64,000 nt of DNA, from the NCBI GenBank assembly GCA_907165135.1, contig OU015569.1, forward strand, positions 11,098,501-11,162,500, read 5' to 3'. Of the stretch, positions 34,085-45,300 are shown piece after piece. Position 1 is the first letter of the stretch, and each line of letters begins with the position of its first letter. Source of the DNA: Oikopleura dioica. Lineage: Eukaryota; Chordata; Appendicularia; Copelata; Oikopleuridae. The notes beneath the pieces are model-generated. The model saw only the letters and a list, made by a program, of their open reading frames with translations. It made no database searches and had not been told where the DNA came from. The translations under genes were made by a program, and so were the position numbers.

Positions 34085-35647
34085 ATGATTTTTTCGCGAC
34101 TTTTTCCGCTGCTTCATTTTATTGTGGGCATTTACATAGTCCCACAAGAAGAGATAGAAAATGAGACTTTCGATTCCAACGAGCCATCGCTTTCGCAAAT
34201 TCCAACAACAACGACAATCACGGTTTCTCGAACTCAATCGACAAAAGCTCCCAAGTCTCGCTGGTTAAAATGCAGTGGAAGATGGTTGTACGGCTTCAAA
34301 TGTCCGGCAAAATCTAGTCAGCAAAGAACGACCACGAAGACAACAACAACCACTTGCACGACGACAACGACAACTCGATCAGGATCAGGATCAAGATGGC
34401 AAATATGCAATGGAAGGTGGTTTTTTGGCGAAAAATGTCCTTTTCAGAAAACGACAACAAGGAGGAAAACATCAACAACAACTACTACTACAACTACGAC
34501 AACAATGACTACGACAACGACAGCGGCTCCACCAATTAAATCCTATAAACGATGGCTTTTCTGCAACAGAAAGTGGATTTTCGCAACCAATTGCCCAATT
34601 CCAACTCCAACAACAATAACGACAGTAACAAAAACAGCAGCAGCGAAAATCGAATGCGGAGTGTCCGTCTTTTCAGCTCAACAAATTTCAGAAACGAAAT
34701 CTTCGATCGACGATTCTTCTTCTTTCGACGATTTGCAGATTCATTTCCTCGTCTCTGGCCAAGAAATAGAAGATGACAATCGAACACTATCTGGCTCATT
34801 GGTCGAGCTTTCTTCCAGCTTCACAAATTTCAGCGCTACAAGCATCGTCGCTGGCGGACAATCCGTCAACACCGCCGAAAAGCATCCCTGGCTTGTGTCG
34901 ATTCGAACAAAAAGTGGATTTCATTTCTGCGGCGGGGGATTGCTCAACTCTCGCTGGATCCTCACTGCTGCTCACTGCAAAGTCGAAACTACCGATCAGC
35001 TAGTTTTTGGAACGGTCAGTCGAAGCAGCTCGATTAGCGCAGAAGTGCGCAAGATTGAGCTAACTAAGCGTCACCCGAAAGCTGCGCAGACGCGTTTTAA
35101 AACTTGGACTTACGATTATGAGCTTGTCAAAAGCGAAAGCGCGATTTCTTTCAACGAAAGAATACGGCCAATTTGCTTGCCTCGGCTGAACCAAGTCTTC
35201 TCAAACGAACACTGCAAAATCGCCGGCTGGGGGAGAATCAAAGCCAACCCGGTTGAGTATCACGAAAAGCTGCAAGAAGCAGAACTCAAGATCGCTGATG
35301 GTAATCAGGAACGGGCTTATTTTCAATTTTTTTCTCAGGCAAAAGTCTTTAATTTTAACTGTTTTATTTCGCCGTAAAACAAGAAATAGTTTATGAGCTC
35401 GAAAAAAAAGTGCGGCCAATACTCTGTTCTGATAGATTCTTTGACCCTCTGTGTTGGTTACGGCGGCCGGGCTTCTGCTTGCAACGGTGACTCTGGCGGC
35501 CCACTAATCTGCGAAGACGAGCAAGGGAGAGCCACGATGGCCGGGGTTGCATCCTGGGCGAGCAGCGATTGTCGAATTGGGGCACCTAGCGGATACGCGA
35601 GCGTTGCTCGGGTCCGAACCTGGATCGACAGTGTTATTTATGAGTAA
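34085..35647 (+). CDS. Secreted chymotrypsin-fold serine protease with N-terminal Trp/Cys repeats
   Basis: Exons 34085..35300 and 35390..35647. I chose ATG 34085 because it opens a signal peptide (MIFSRLFPLLHFIVGIYI) right after an acceptor-like TTCTTCAG (34062-34069). Three short modules of the form RW-x2-C-x-GRW-x3-x-C-P (RWLKCSGRWLYGFKCP and two variants, nine residues between the cysteines) are separated by Thr-rich linkers. The protease part shows IVAGG, LTAAHC (His57), YDYELV (Asp102) and NGDSGGP (Ser195). The residue at position 189 is Ser, which predicts chymotrypsin-like rather than trypsin-like specificity. Oddities: no Arg/Lys precedes IVAGG, and the phase at the intron only works with a GG-AG junction or with one A fewer in the A8 run at 35402-35409. 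Confidence 0.85.
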
Positions 35648-36086
35648 CTGTAACTTCTTTCTCCTGCGAATTATATTTTTGCGAAGTTATGTTAGATGAT
35701 ATGGATACTTTTATTCGTGAGCAAATTCTACGACTAAATGATAAGCTTAATTTCTGATTATCAATGAATAGCGAAAGATAGAAAATTTTTATTCAGCTTA
35801 TATTGAAAGCGAATTATGGTTTTCGAAAATCATATCTAGAAAGTTTTCCTGCAAAGTGAAAAAATAACAAGAATCGATTTTATTTTGCTTTTTACAATTT
35901 ATTTTCTGAGAGAATAGGATTTTTCGCACTTTATTTAAGTTAGAGAAGGACTCCGAGGGTCGACTGTGTTTTTTATACTCAGTTAAACATACTGTACAAT
36001 ATTTAGAGGCAACATTAAGGCACGTTTTATAATTACAAAGTATTTGAAATTAACTATTTGAAGGTTGATCTGTGAAATCGGTGGTG

Positions 36087-36245
36087 TGTTTGTTTGTTTC
36101 AAACAATGTTTAAAACAACGTTTCAAACAGCGTTTCTAACAGTGTTTCAAACAATGTTTCAAACAAAGTGTGCTTGTTTGTTTTAAACAATGTTTGAAAT
36201 CGTGTTTCAAACAGTGTTTCAAACAAGGTTTTGTTTGTTTGTGTT
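36087..36245. repeat. Degenerate 10-13 bp tandem repeat, GTTTCAAACA type
   Basis: About a dozen variants of TGTTTCAAACA lie head to tail in the 3' flank of the sodium channel gene. Each unit is near-palindromic. Confidence 0.75.
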
Positions 36246-36319
36246 TGATGTGGTGAAGTTTGTTTGGATCCAGTAGGGTTGAGGCTGAATGAACAGAAAA
36301 GCAACAGTGAACTTGGTTT

Positions 36320-39300
36320 TTAAGAAAATTGGGTGGATGAGCTTTCCCCAGCTTGAGAGCTCCTTAGAGAAGCGCAAGAGACGACGTCGGACGCGGACTC
36401 GACGGCTGAAGCGGAGTCGTAAGCGGATCCACAATCGGACTCGCTTGTGGTTGTTGTTTCAGAGGTCGGGACGGGCATGTTGGCTTGAGAGCATGTTTGG
36501 GCATTTGGGTTGGATAGTGAACGGTCGATCTCTTCGATAACTGCCTCCAGCTCAATCAGATTGGGCCTGTGGCGCGTTTCGATCGTACGCACTGGGGATC
36601 ACTCACTTGGTTAGCTGCACACGGCATTTCAATCACTTTCATGCATTTTATTAGTTTTTCAGAGCTTAAATTTGAGAAACGCCGTTCCTTTCGAATTGGT
36701 CGCGCTCCGCAACTTCTCGTAGAGGATTCAGCGGCTCGAGCAGCTCGGACTCGAACACTAGCGCTTTGGATGGCACGGAGGCGGTCTGCGAGACGTTCGC
36801 CACGGGTATCGACAAGGCGTTCACTTTCGCCCGACTGACACGGTCATGCCAAGCTCGGTAAGCACGCTGGATCACCTGGGGGAAACGAAGATCGTTATAA
36901 AACTCGAGAGAGCCAAAAGCTTACCGTCGCGGCCTTGAGTTCTTGTCTGATTTCGAGAGTGGTTGTCACTGGGAACAGTTTTCTCCTGTTGGGGAACACC
37001 TTCTCCAACTTTCGCTGCACATCTTCAAGCATTTCTTTCTTCACCTGAAGCAAAAATAGAGAAGAGAAATTCTGGAATTTGATAATTCTAGATGTCCGAG
37101 AACTTACCTCTATGTCTCCTAAAAGACGCTTTGTAAGCGCATAAAGCACGTCCAGACAGTGGATTCTTCCACCGTCCATGACGGGCAGCTGTAGCGCCGC
37201 GATTTTGATTTCATTTGGCTTTTTGACTTTGAACGGTTTCGGAAGCTCATGGAGCAAGTCTGACATCAGATGAACGTCCACGAACTGCGTTGCCTTCGGG
37301 TCATATTTACCCCAGACATTGTAGAAGAACTCGTAGTCTTCGTCGACGATTCCGACGCTCTCCTGAAGTTAGAAGTAAAATTTGACAAAAGAATCGGCTT
37401 GTACCTGAGTGAAGATTTCATCAAATCGCTCGAGAATGACCGCAATGTACATGTTAATAATAATTAAGAAGATGATGATAATGTAGGAAATGAAGAAGAT
37501 GATTGCTTTGGAGGGGCTTCCGCAGTTGCCAGGGTCGCCTTCCGCCGCGCTGTTGGGCGCGATGCAATCGTGCTAAAGAGATTGTTGAGCTATAGGAAAT
37601 CGACAATATGCGAAACTTACATCGTTCATCAAAGGGTCAAGGATATCGTTCCAGCCGGCAGAGGTCATGAGGCGGAAGAGCAGCAGCATTGAGTTGGGGA
37701 AGGTCTCGAAGTTGACCATGTCGTTGAGCGCGTCTCGCTTCTTCACGTGCATGAAGGAGGACATGCCAAGGATGGCGAAGATCACCATGCCGAGGAAGAG
37801 AAGAACGGCGATATTGAGCAGGGCGGGGATCGAGGTCAGGAGCGTGATCATCAATCGGCGAATTCCTCGCGCCGCTTTGATGACCCTCAACACGCGGAAA
37901 ATACGGAAGACTCGGACGACCCGCAGCAAAGTGGGCGAAATGAAGAAGTCGAGGAATTGCTCAAGGATGATGCCGATCGAGGAAAGCATGATGACGATGA
38001 AATCGAAGTTGTTGAAGTGATCGCGGAAGTAGTAAGCGCGCAATCCAATAATTTTTATAGCGCACTCTAAACAGCGAGATGAAAAGATGAAGTCGAGTTT
38101 AACGACGGCGGTAGTGAAGCTAGTCTACCGGTTTCATACACATAAAACAAACTTGATACTATCATAAATATACATTTATGGTGGTAGCAGAATGTCGTTA
38201 TCGAAATTAGGAAAGCCAAAAGGCAATTTTCCACGAGCAACTTACCAAGAAGGAAAATGATGGTAAAGACGATGTCAGCGAGTCTGAGACCATCGGCCCA
38301 TTCCTTGCTCATTCCGTAGTGCTCACAGGCGAGCACGAGCATATTGAGACAGATCAAGCCAAAGACGCAGATTTCAAAGTACGGCTTGCAGACGATGTCG
38401 TAAACCATCTTTTGGAAGTGATTGTGGGGCTTGGGCGCGTGCTTCTTCGGCTTGGTGGAGAAGAGCGTCTGCATCGTGCTGGAAAGAAGCGTGAGTCAGG
38501 CGAAAGTAAAGAGGAAGTAAAGGTCATTGGAGTTGGAAATTACTAATTTGCGAAAAGAGCGACCTCTTGATTTACATTCTCGGATCACCACTCCCAAGTG
38601 TTAATCGCCAACGATACTGGGCATAAATTATTGCGGGCTACTTTGTACAATTTTAGTGTACGTATGCCATGTCCACTGCCACACAAACTCGCCCTCTTTC
38701 GAAGGTCGTTTATGATTCTATGAAGAATAGATTTCAAGATAAAGGGAGTTCAAGTTAATGCGCCTGATAATCTCCTCGTTTATTTTTTCTAGTGCCTCGA
38801 AATTGACTTTTCGGACTAAAATGACCATCTCGATTAGTCTTCCTTGTTTTCAATTCTGGCAATTTTTGCTAAAACATTAAGAAAAATTCTAATTTAAAAT
38901 TTATTATAAGTTTTATGAAGACGAAAATTTCAAATTCGCTCAGAATAGACCGTGTCGTTCATTTGCCAAGTTTAAAGATTTATGGTTGATAATCGCCTGG
39001 GTTCGGGAGAATGGGCCTTACTTGACATATTTTTTCTGTTCTGGGGTCATGATTGTATCACACGCCGAAGTGCTTCCTTTCTTTTTCTTCAACGTTTGGA
39101 ATGATTCGATAATGACACCAACAATGAGGTTGAGAATGAAGAATGCACCAACAAGAATGAAGATCATAAAATACCAATAAGCAGATTTGTTAGCGTCGCG
39201 AGAAGGTTGCTGTCCGACCTCGCGGGAATCAGTTGCAGCTTCCATAACTTCCATCCAACCTTCGAACGTTGCCACCTGGAATGTTGAGAAAATGATATTA

Positions 39301-42300
39301 TTTCTTTAAAATCTACCTGTAGGAGCGCAAGCATGGCCATGGCGGAGTTGTCAAAGTGGATTCCAGGTTTGCTCCACTCGAGCTGTCCTTTCGGGAAAGC
39401 AACTTCGTCGACGCCATCCTGAGGCTTGCTCTTTGTGGCATAGGCCCAGACCAAGCACTGGTCTACCCATTCGACTTCTCCAAATGATAACTCCTCCTCA
39501 TCCACATCGTAGTCTCGCTGACAGAAGTCTACATTCTCTTTTATAAAAAGTCTCTTGGATCAATAACTCACCTAGCGTTCCTTGATGCAGCTGCGGAGTA
39601 CCATCATCATTGAGCTTGATCGACTTGCCAAGATGGTTCGCAAGAATCGTCGAAATCGTGGTCATGTTTCCTTTTCCATCGAGGCCGCAGATTTCACTTC
39701 GCTGGACGTGGTCGATCGTGCATTTTGCCGAATCACAACCATCGAAATCCATCGAACTGAAGGTGAAGTTTCCTTCCACTCGTTCGTGAGCAGCGTCATG
39801 GTTTTCCGTGAATCCGCAGAAGAAAAACTTTCCAGCGAAGAACTAGAAACGAGTTTTAGTTATTTATATTTTTTCTGTTAACATTTTTCGCGCAAGCGAT
39901 TGAGACGCAGGCACAGACGGGAGTTAAAATTAATGTACCTGAACGCCCATGATTCCAAACACGAGCCAGAATAGAATGCAGACAGTGATGACGTTTCCGA
40001 TTGCGGGAATGCAGTGGATGAGCGCGTTGACAACGACTCGCATTCCTTCCCATCTCGAGATCGCTCTCAGCGGTCGGAGGGCTCTCAACGTTCGCATAGA
40101 TCGCAGCGAAGTGACACCTGAAGCATTAGCACCAATGCCGACCCAACTGATGCACACGATGATGAAATCAAGCACCGTCCAGAAAGAGGTGAAATATTCC
40201 CAAAGACCAAAGCCAACCCATTTCATGCCCATTTCCATGGTGAACAAAACGGCGAAAATAAGCTCCAGGCAGTCGAGAATTTCCTGAATTAAATTATTTA
40301 CATTGATCAAATTCGTTAAAATCAGACCTTGAGAGCGCCATTCTTTCCATCATTGAGGTTCTTGTCTTCTAGCGTCAGGCAGACAGTCGAGGCAGCGATG
40401 AGGAAAAGGATGAAACCTTCGAAATAAGGATGTTTGGCGACAAAATAGACTCCAGCGCGGAACTTGTGCCAGCTCTTGCCCAGCGAGCTCGTGTAGCAGC
40501 AGCTTTCGTCGCAGCTCTTCCAGCTGGGCCCGCAGCTCGGCGGCTCGATGTTCTTGAGCTCTTCCTCGAGGCGCATTTTACGAGCTTGGTCGTTTTCGAA
40601 GTCGACTTTTTGTTTCTTTGTCTTGGGCTCGTCCTCGCGATTGCCAATGCCATCTGAATTGATTCATTAAAAGTCGCAATCAACAACGATAGCGAGTTAA
40701 TTACCAATGAGCATGTCAACCGAGGCGTACGAGCACTTTCGATCGTTGGTGATGCTCAGGCTATTCTCGTCGCGGTTGTTGCGGCTGCGGTATTCAGTTT
40801 CTGACATCACTACAGCTGAGTTGCCGCCCATATCCTCAAGTTGCATCGCAGAAGTATCGTTTCCATTTTCGGTCAAATACTCCGCCTGAATTAAAAATAT
40901 CAAACCTGGTCAACTATCATTCATCATTAAATCTCATAAATGAGCTTTGAAAAATGATGATTTCGCACATTATAAAGGCCTCGTCGTCAATTCTACTAAA
41001 ATCGCAAAGCTCCAAAAGGACAAAACCGGAGGAATTACTCTTGAATTTCTAGTTCTTTGGCTCAATTTCTTACATTGGTGGCTGGTTGAACATGGACTCC
41101 GTTGGTCTCCGCGGTATCCTTTCGTTTCGATTTTCGCAAACTAGTCGGAATGGTGTTTTTGACTCTGCTTCCGATGCGCTTGATTCCGTCGAAGATTTGC
41201 TTCTTCGCGGAGGCGGTCTTCTTGTCGTCTTTGTTGAGCTCGTCGATGTTGAAAGCCTCGAGCAAGATGGCGACGAAAAGGTTGAAGACCATGAAATTAG
41301 CGACAAATGTGATCAGCAAGAAGAAGGGAATACAGGTGGCCGGATCAGCGAGCTTCATACAATCCCAAAGTGGCTCGACCCACTCTCCACAGAGGACGCG
41401 GAAAACCTGAAAATCTCATTAAAACGCTGCTCGTGATTGAGAAGCATAAATATTTATTCATTTTTTTAAAGCCTAATTGGTCACCAACTTGTCTCTTTCT
41501 TTCAAACTGTTGTCAGGAAATTGGACCAGAGTTATCTTGTTTATTATCATAATTAATAGGGAAGCCTTGAAGAAAAAACTTAACAAAGTGACACCCTTAG
41601 AAAATACCTAAAGGGTTAGGGTTAGGTTAAAAAAATTTCGACGAATTTTGCGTAGGCGGCTACTCGGCTGCTGATTGGCCAGTTTGCCGAATCCAGGCTT
41701 CTGATTGGTTGAAAATTTCCACGCAAAATTTGTCGAAATTTTGTTGTCGGTTCCAGACACCTCCCCATAAATTAAAGGGGTCTCTATCAAAGTTCACGAA
41801 GACAAGTCTGCTCAAAATCACGTCTGGCCTGATCAGACTTACCATCAGGAAAGAGAAGACAAAATCGGTAAAGTTCCATTTGGGCGCCTGATCCATGTCA
41901 ATTTCACTCAACTTGTCGATATCATTGTACTTATCCGCGAAGCACTGCTTTCCTATCAATCGCGGTTACCGACAATTACGAAAAAAGAACTAATTACCGA
42001 TGACCGCGAAAATGTAGAGAACGATGAATAAAACAAGCGTCAAGTATCCAACATCCATAATGGATTTGTAGATGATAGAAAGCAAGCGGCCCATTGTCTT
42101 CCACATTTGAGCAAGTCGGAAGACACGCAGCAATCTGAATGTCATGTTATCTCAAGTTGCCAATTACGCCGATGGTGACGTCTTGTCTGACTCGTTTTAA
42201 TGGCGAGAAATTAAAGGCAACAATTAAGGATACCAACAAACGGTCGAAAATGAAATTACTTTCGAAGAAAAGATAAAATTTCGCGACAATGATAGATGAT

Positions 42301-45300
42301 AAAAGATTTAAATTTTAAATAAGGGGCTTTTCATGTCAATTTTTCCGAAAAATCGGCGAAATTGCTCTGTTTGATTTTTGGTACAGTTGTAGCCCGAACG
42401 ATATTCAAGGTCATTTTACATCGAATATGTAGGATACAGAAGGGTTAGCTTACCGAAGGGTTCGAAGAACATTGAGTCCGGATTGCTGAGAGCCTTCATC
42501 GACACTTCGCATGGCCAGAATCACATCGGAAACAGAAATGACAACGATGATGAAATCAAAAGTGTTCCACGGGTCCTTCAAGTACGTAAAGAAGCCATAA
42601 GAGGTAATCTTCAAGATAGCTTCGCAGACGAAGATGTAGGTGAAGATGGAATTGCCGAGAGTCAAGATGTTCTTACAAAGGTTTTTTAAGGGTTATCATT
42701 TCAGTTTAATTTATTCCTGTCTTCTTGCCTCGTGTTATTTCTGATCAATATTCCATAATTTAAAATAGAAAAAAAAACCTTCCTTGAGATCTTGATCCGC
42801 GTCGTGATGATCGGCAGCCAAGAAGATGGTGTTGGTAACGATGCAAAGGACGATCATCACGTCGAATGCTTTCTTGCTGATGATGCTCTCCAGTCGCTGC
42901 TGGAATCGGATAAAGCCAGTTGGACACTGCCAGTCGCAGAAAGTCTTGTTGAACCATTCGTTGGCGATCTTTAGCTTTTTGATAAACTGCTCGTCGGGGC
43001 CTGGAAGGGATGATTTAGTATTGGTTAGAGTTTTGGGAAGATTGGGAAAAATTCGGGAATTTTTTCGCTGGTTTTTAGCTACTTTTGACTTTTGGAAATT
43101 TTGGAAGATTTCAGGTCTAATTGTAAATGAAGTAAGTTGAAATCTTCTTGAAATCTACGATGATCGAGATTTGAAGTGCATTACTGTTACAGTCAGAGCT
43201 CACGAAACTGATTGGTTTTCGTGAACTAAGCGTTAGCGAGCTTTGATTTTGCTTGAAATCAAATGGAACAGTAGCTGTCCTAATTGACTGCGACTCGGAT
43301 TTGCGTGCATTTTGTTAATTGATGATTTTACTACTTCTAGCTATAAAAAAAAGTCACCGCGAAGACCCGTTTCCAGGAAGAGAAATCGCCCGCTCGGAGT
43401 GACTGAGTCAGATACTTACTTTCATCCATCTCGATCGAATCTTGTGGACTCAGTTGATGGGCGTGCGAAGTGGCTGGTGGGGTCGAAGCCGACTGCGGCT
43501 GCGCGCTGACAGCTTCGGACTCGCCGAGGCTCGACCCACCGTACGCGCCACCCGCGCCACCGGGTGACTCGTCTCGCTTCATAGCGATAACGACACTTCC
43601 ACCATCCTCATCATCTGGACTTGCTGCGCCTGAATTAGTTCTTGAGCTGATACCAACGCCGAGACCGATTCTGGTCGATGCGATTGTGGCTGCCCACAGC
43701 TGGCTACCTCTGCCGTCGGCTTCTTCAGCCTGTTTCAGCTGCTTCAGTCGTTTTAAAGCCTTTTTAATAGGTTACGTAATCAATTAAAATAATGAAAATT
43801 CAAAATATAAGAGCATGGCTCCGCAAAATCAGTTTTCTAAGAAGTAAAGTTAGGTAACCGTTCCTTCTTCTTTGCGTTCTTCTTGGCTCTTTCGCGCATC
43901 GTCTTGAGCTCTTCTTGCTTCTGATGCTCTTCGGCGTAGGCCATAGTGACGACAGCGAGGAGTAAGTTCAAAAGATAGAAGGGACCAAGTAGGATAACGA
44001 GGATAAAGTAGATGACGTTCCAGGCGCCCGACGCTCGCAAGATCATGTTGTAAGTATTCTCCCAAAAGTCGAGTGTGAGAAGCTGGAAGGAGGAGAGCAT
44101 CGCCCATCCGATGTGATCATAGTTAGTGTATCCGTAAGTGTTGGCCGGGTTGCTGCCCGTGTGGCCGTAGCAAGTGTAGCCCTCTGCGCAGCGGCCGGCA
44201 CCAGTCGAGTTGCCGCAGAGGATCGTGTCCGGATCGCCGTCCATCCAGTTCGCCTCGTCGGCGATCCACTGCTTGAAGGGCGTGTCGGGACTGCTGATGT
44301 CGTAGCTGATATTCGCCGGCGCGGTGAGGACGCACTTCTGCTGCAGCACGCCCGAGTAAGCTTGCAGGCCGATCAAAGAAATCACGATCAACAGAAAGAC
44401 CATAATGAATAACACCTCAGAAAGAGGCTTCATCGATAGGAAAAGGGCGTTCACAATAGTTTTCAGACCTGAAAATCGAATGTGAGAAGTTCAAAATTAA
44501 GGGTGTCACTATTTTAAGTCTGCTGAAAATGACCTTTTTCCTTTAATAAGTAAATGCGCCTAAATAAGCCCGAATAAATCCTTAATTAATTCCAAACAGC
44601 CCACGTGTTTCTTCAGCTTTTCTTTTGTCTTTTGCACTTACCAGGCACGATTGATAAAGATTTGAAAGCACGCAAGACACGGAAGGTTCTAAGGCCGGAA
44701 ACATTTCCAATTTCTGGAGTCATCATTGTTACGTAAGCCAGGACGACGACAATGAAATCTAACCAGTTCCATGCGTCTCGTAGGTAGGTGAATTTGTTTA
44801 AAATAAATCCTTTTGCGATAACCTGAAATTTGAGATTGAAATTCAGGAAGATTCTAGAGCGGCTTACCTTGATGACAACTTCCAAGGTATAAATGGCAGT
44901 GAAAACATATTCTAATTCATCTACAGGGTCATCAAGAGCAAGAAATACGCAGTTTATCAAAATGGTGAGAATAATTACAACATCGAAGCCTGAAATAGAA
45001 TAGTGTTGTTCATTTGCGCTTGTTTTTTATTACCTGGATTGATGATAGCTTTGATTGCTGCCCTTCGAACAGGATTGAACGGAGAAAATAAATAAAGGGA
45101 CTTTGATGCAGAAAAGCGGTTGATATACCGCTTTCCGAAACGTCTGTTGATGACGCAGAACGTCTAAAATTACAGTTACAATTACAGTTTTTCGTTTTTA
45201 AGGGTTTAGTCGTCGATTTGCGCGATTTTCTGATTCTTAAAATTCAGAACTTAACCCTTTGTAAGCAAAATAAACGACTAAGCCCTAATTCAAAAATTGT

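Noticed and set aside
36087-36304. LFET-type repeat protein on the minus strand
   Set aside because: The frame is only the translation of the GTTTCAAACA tandem repeat and lies past the channel stop codon.
36666-36682. Channel C-terminus ending at 36666
   Set aside because: Reading through gives a stop, but a GC donor at 36682 joins in phase to a longer acidic tail; the short form stays possible as an isoform.
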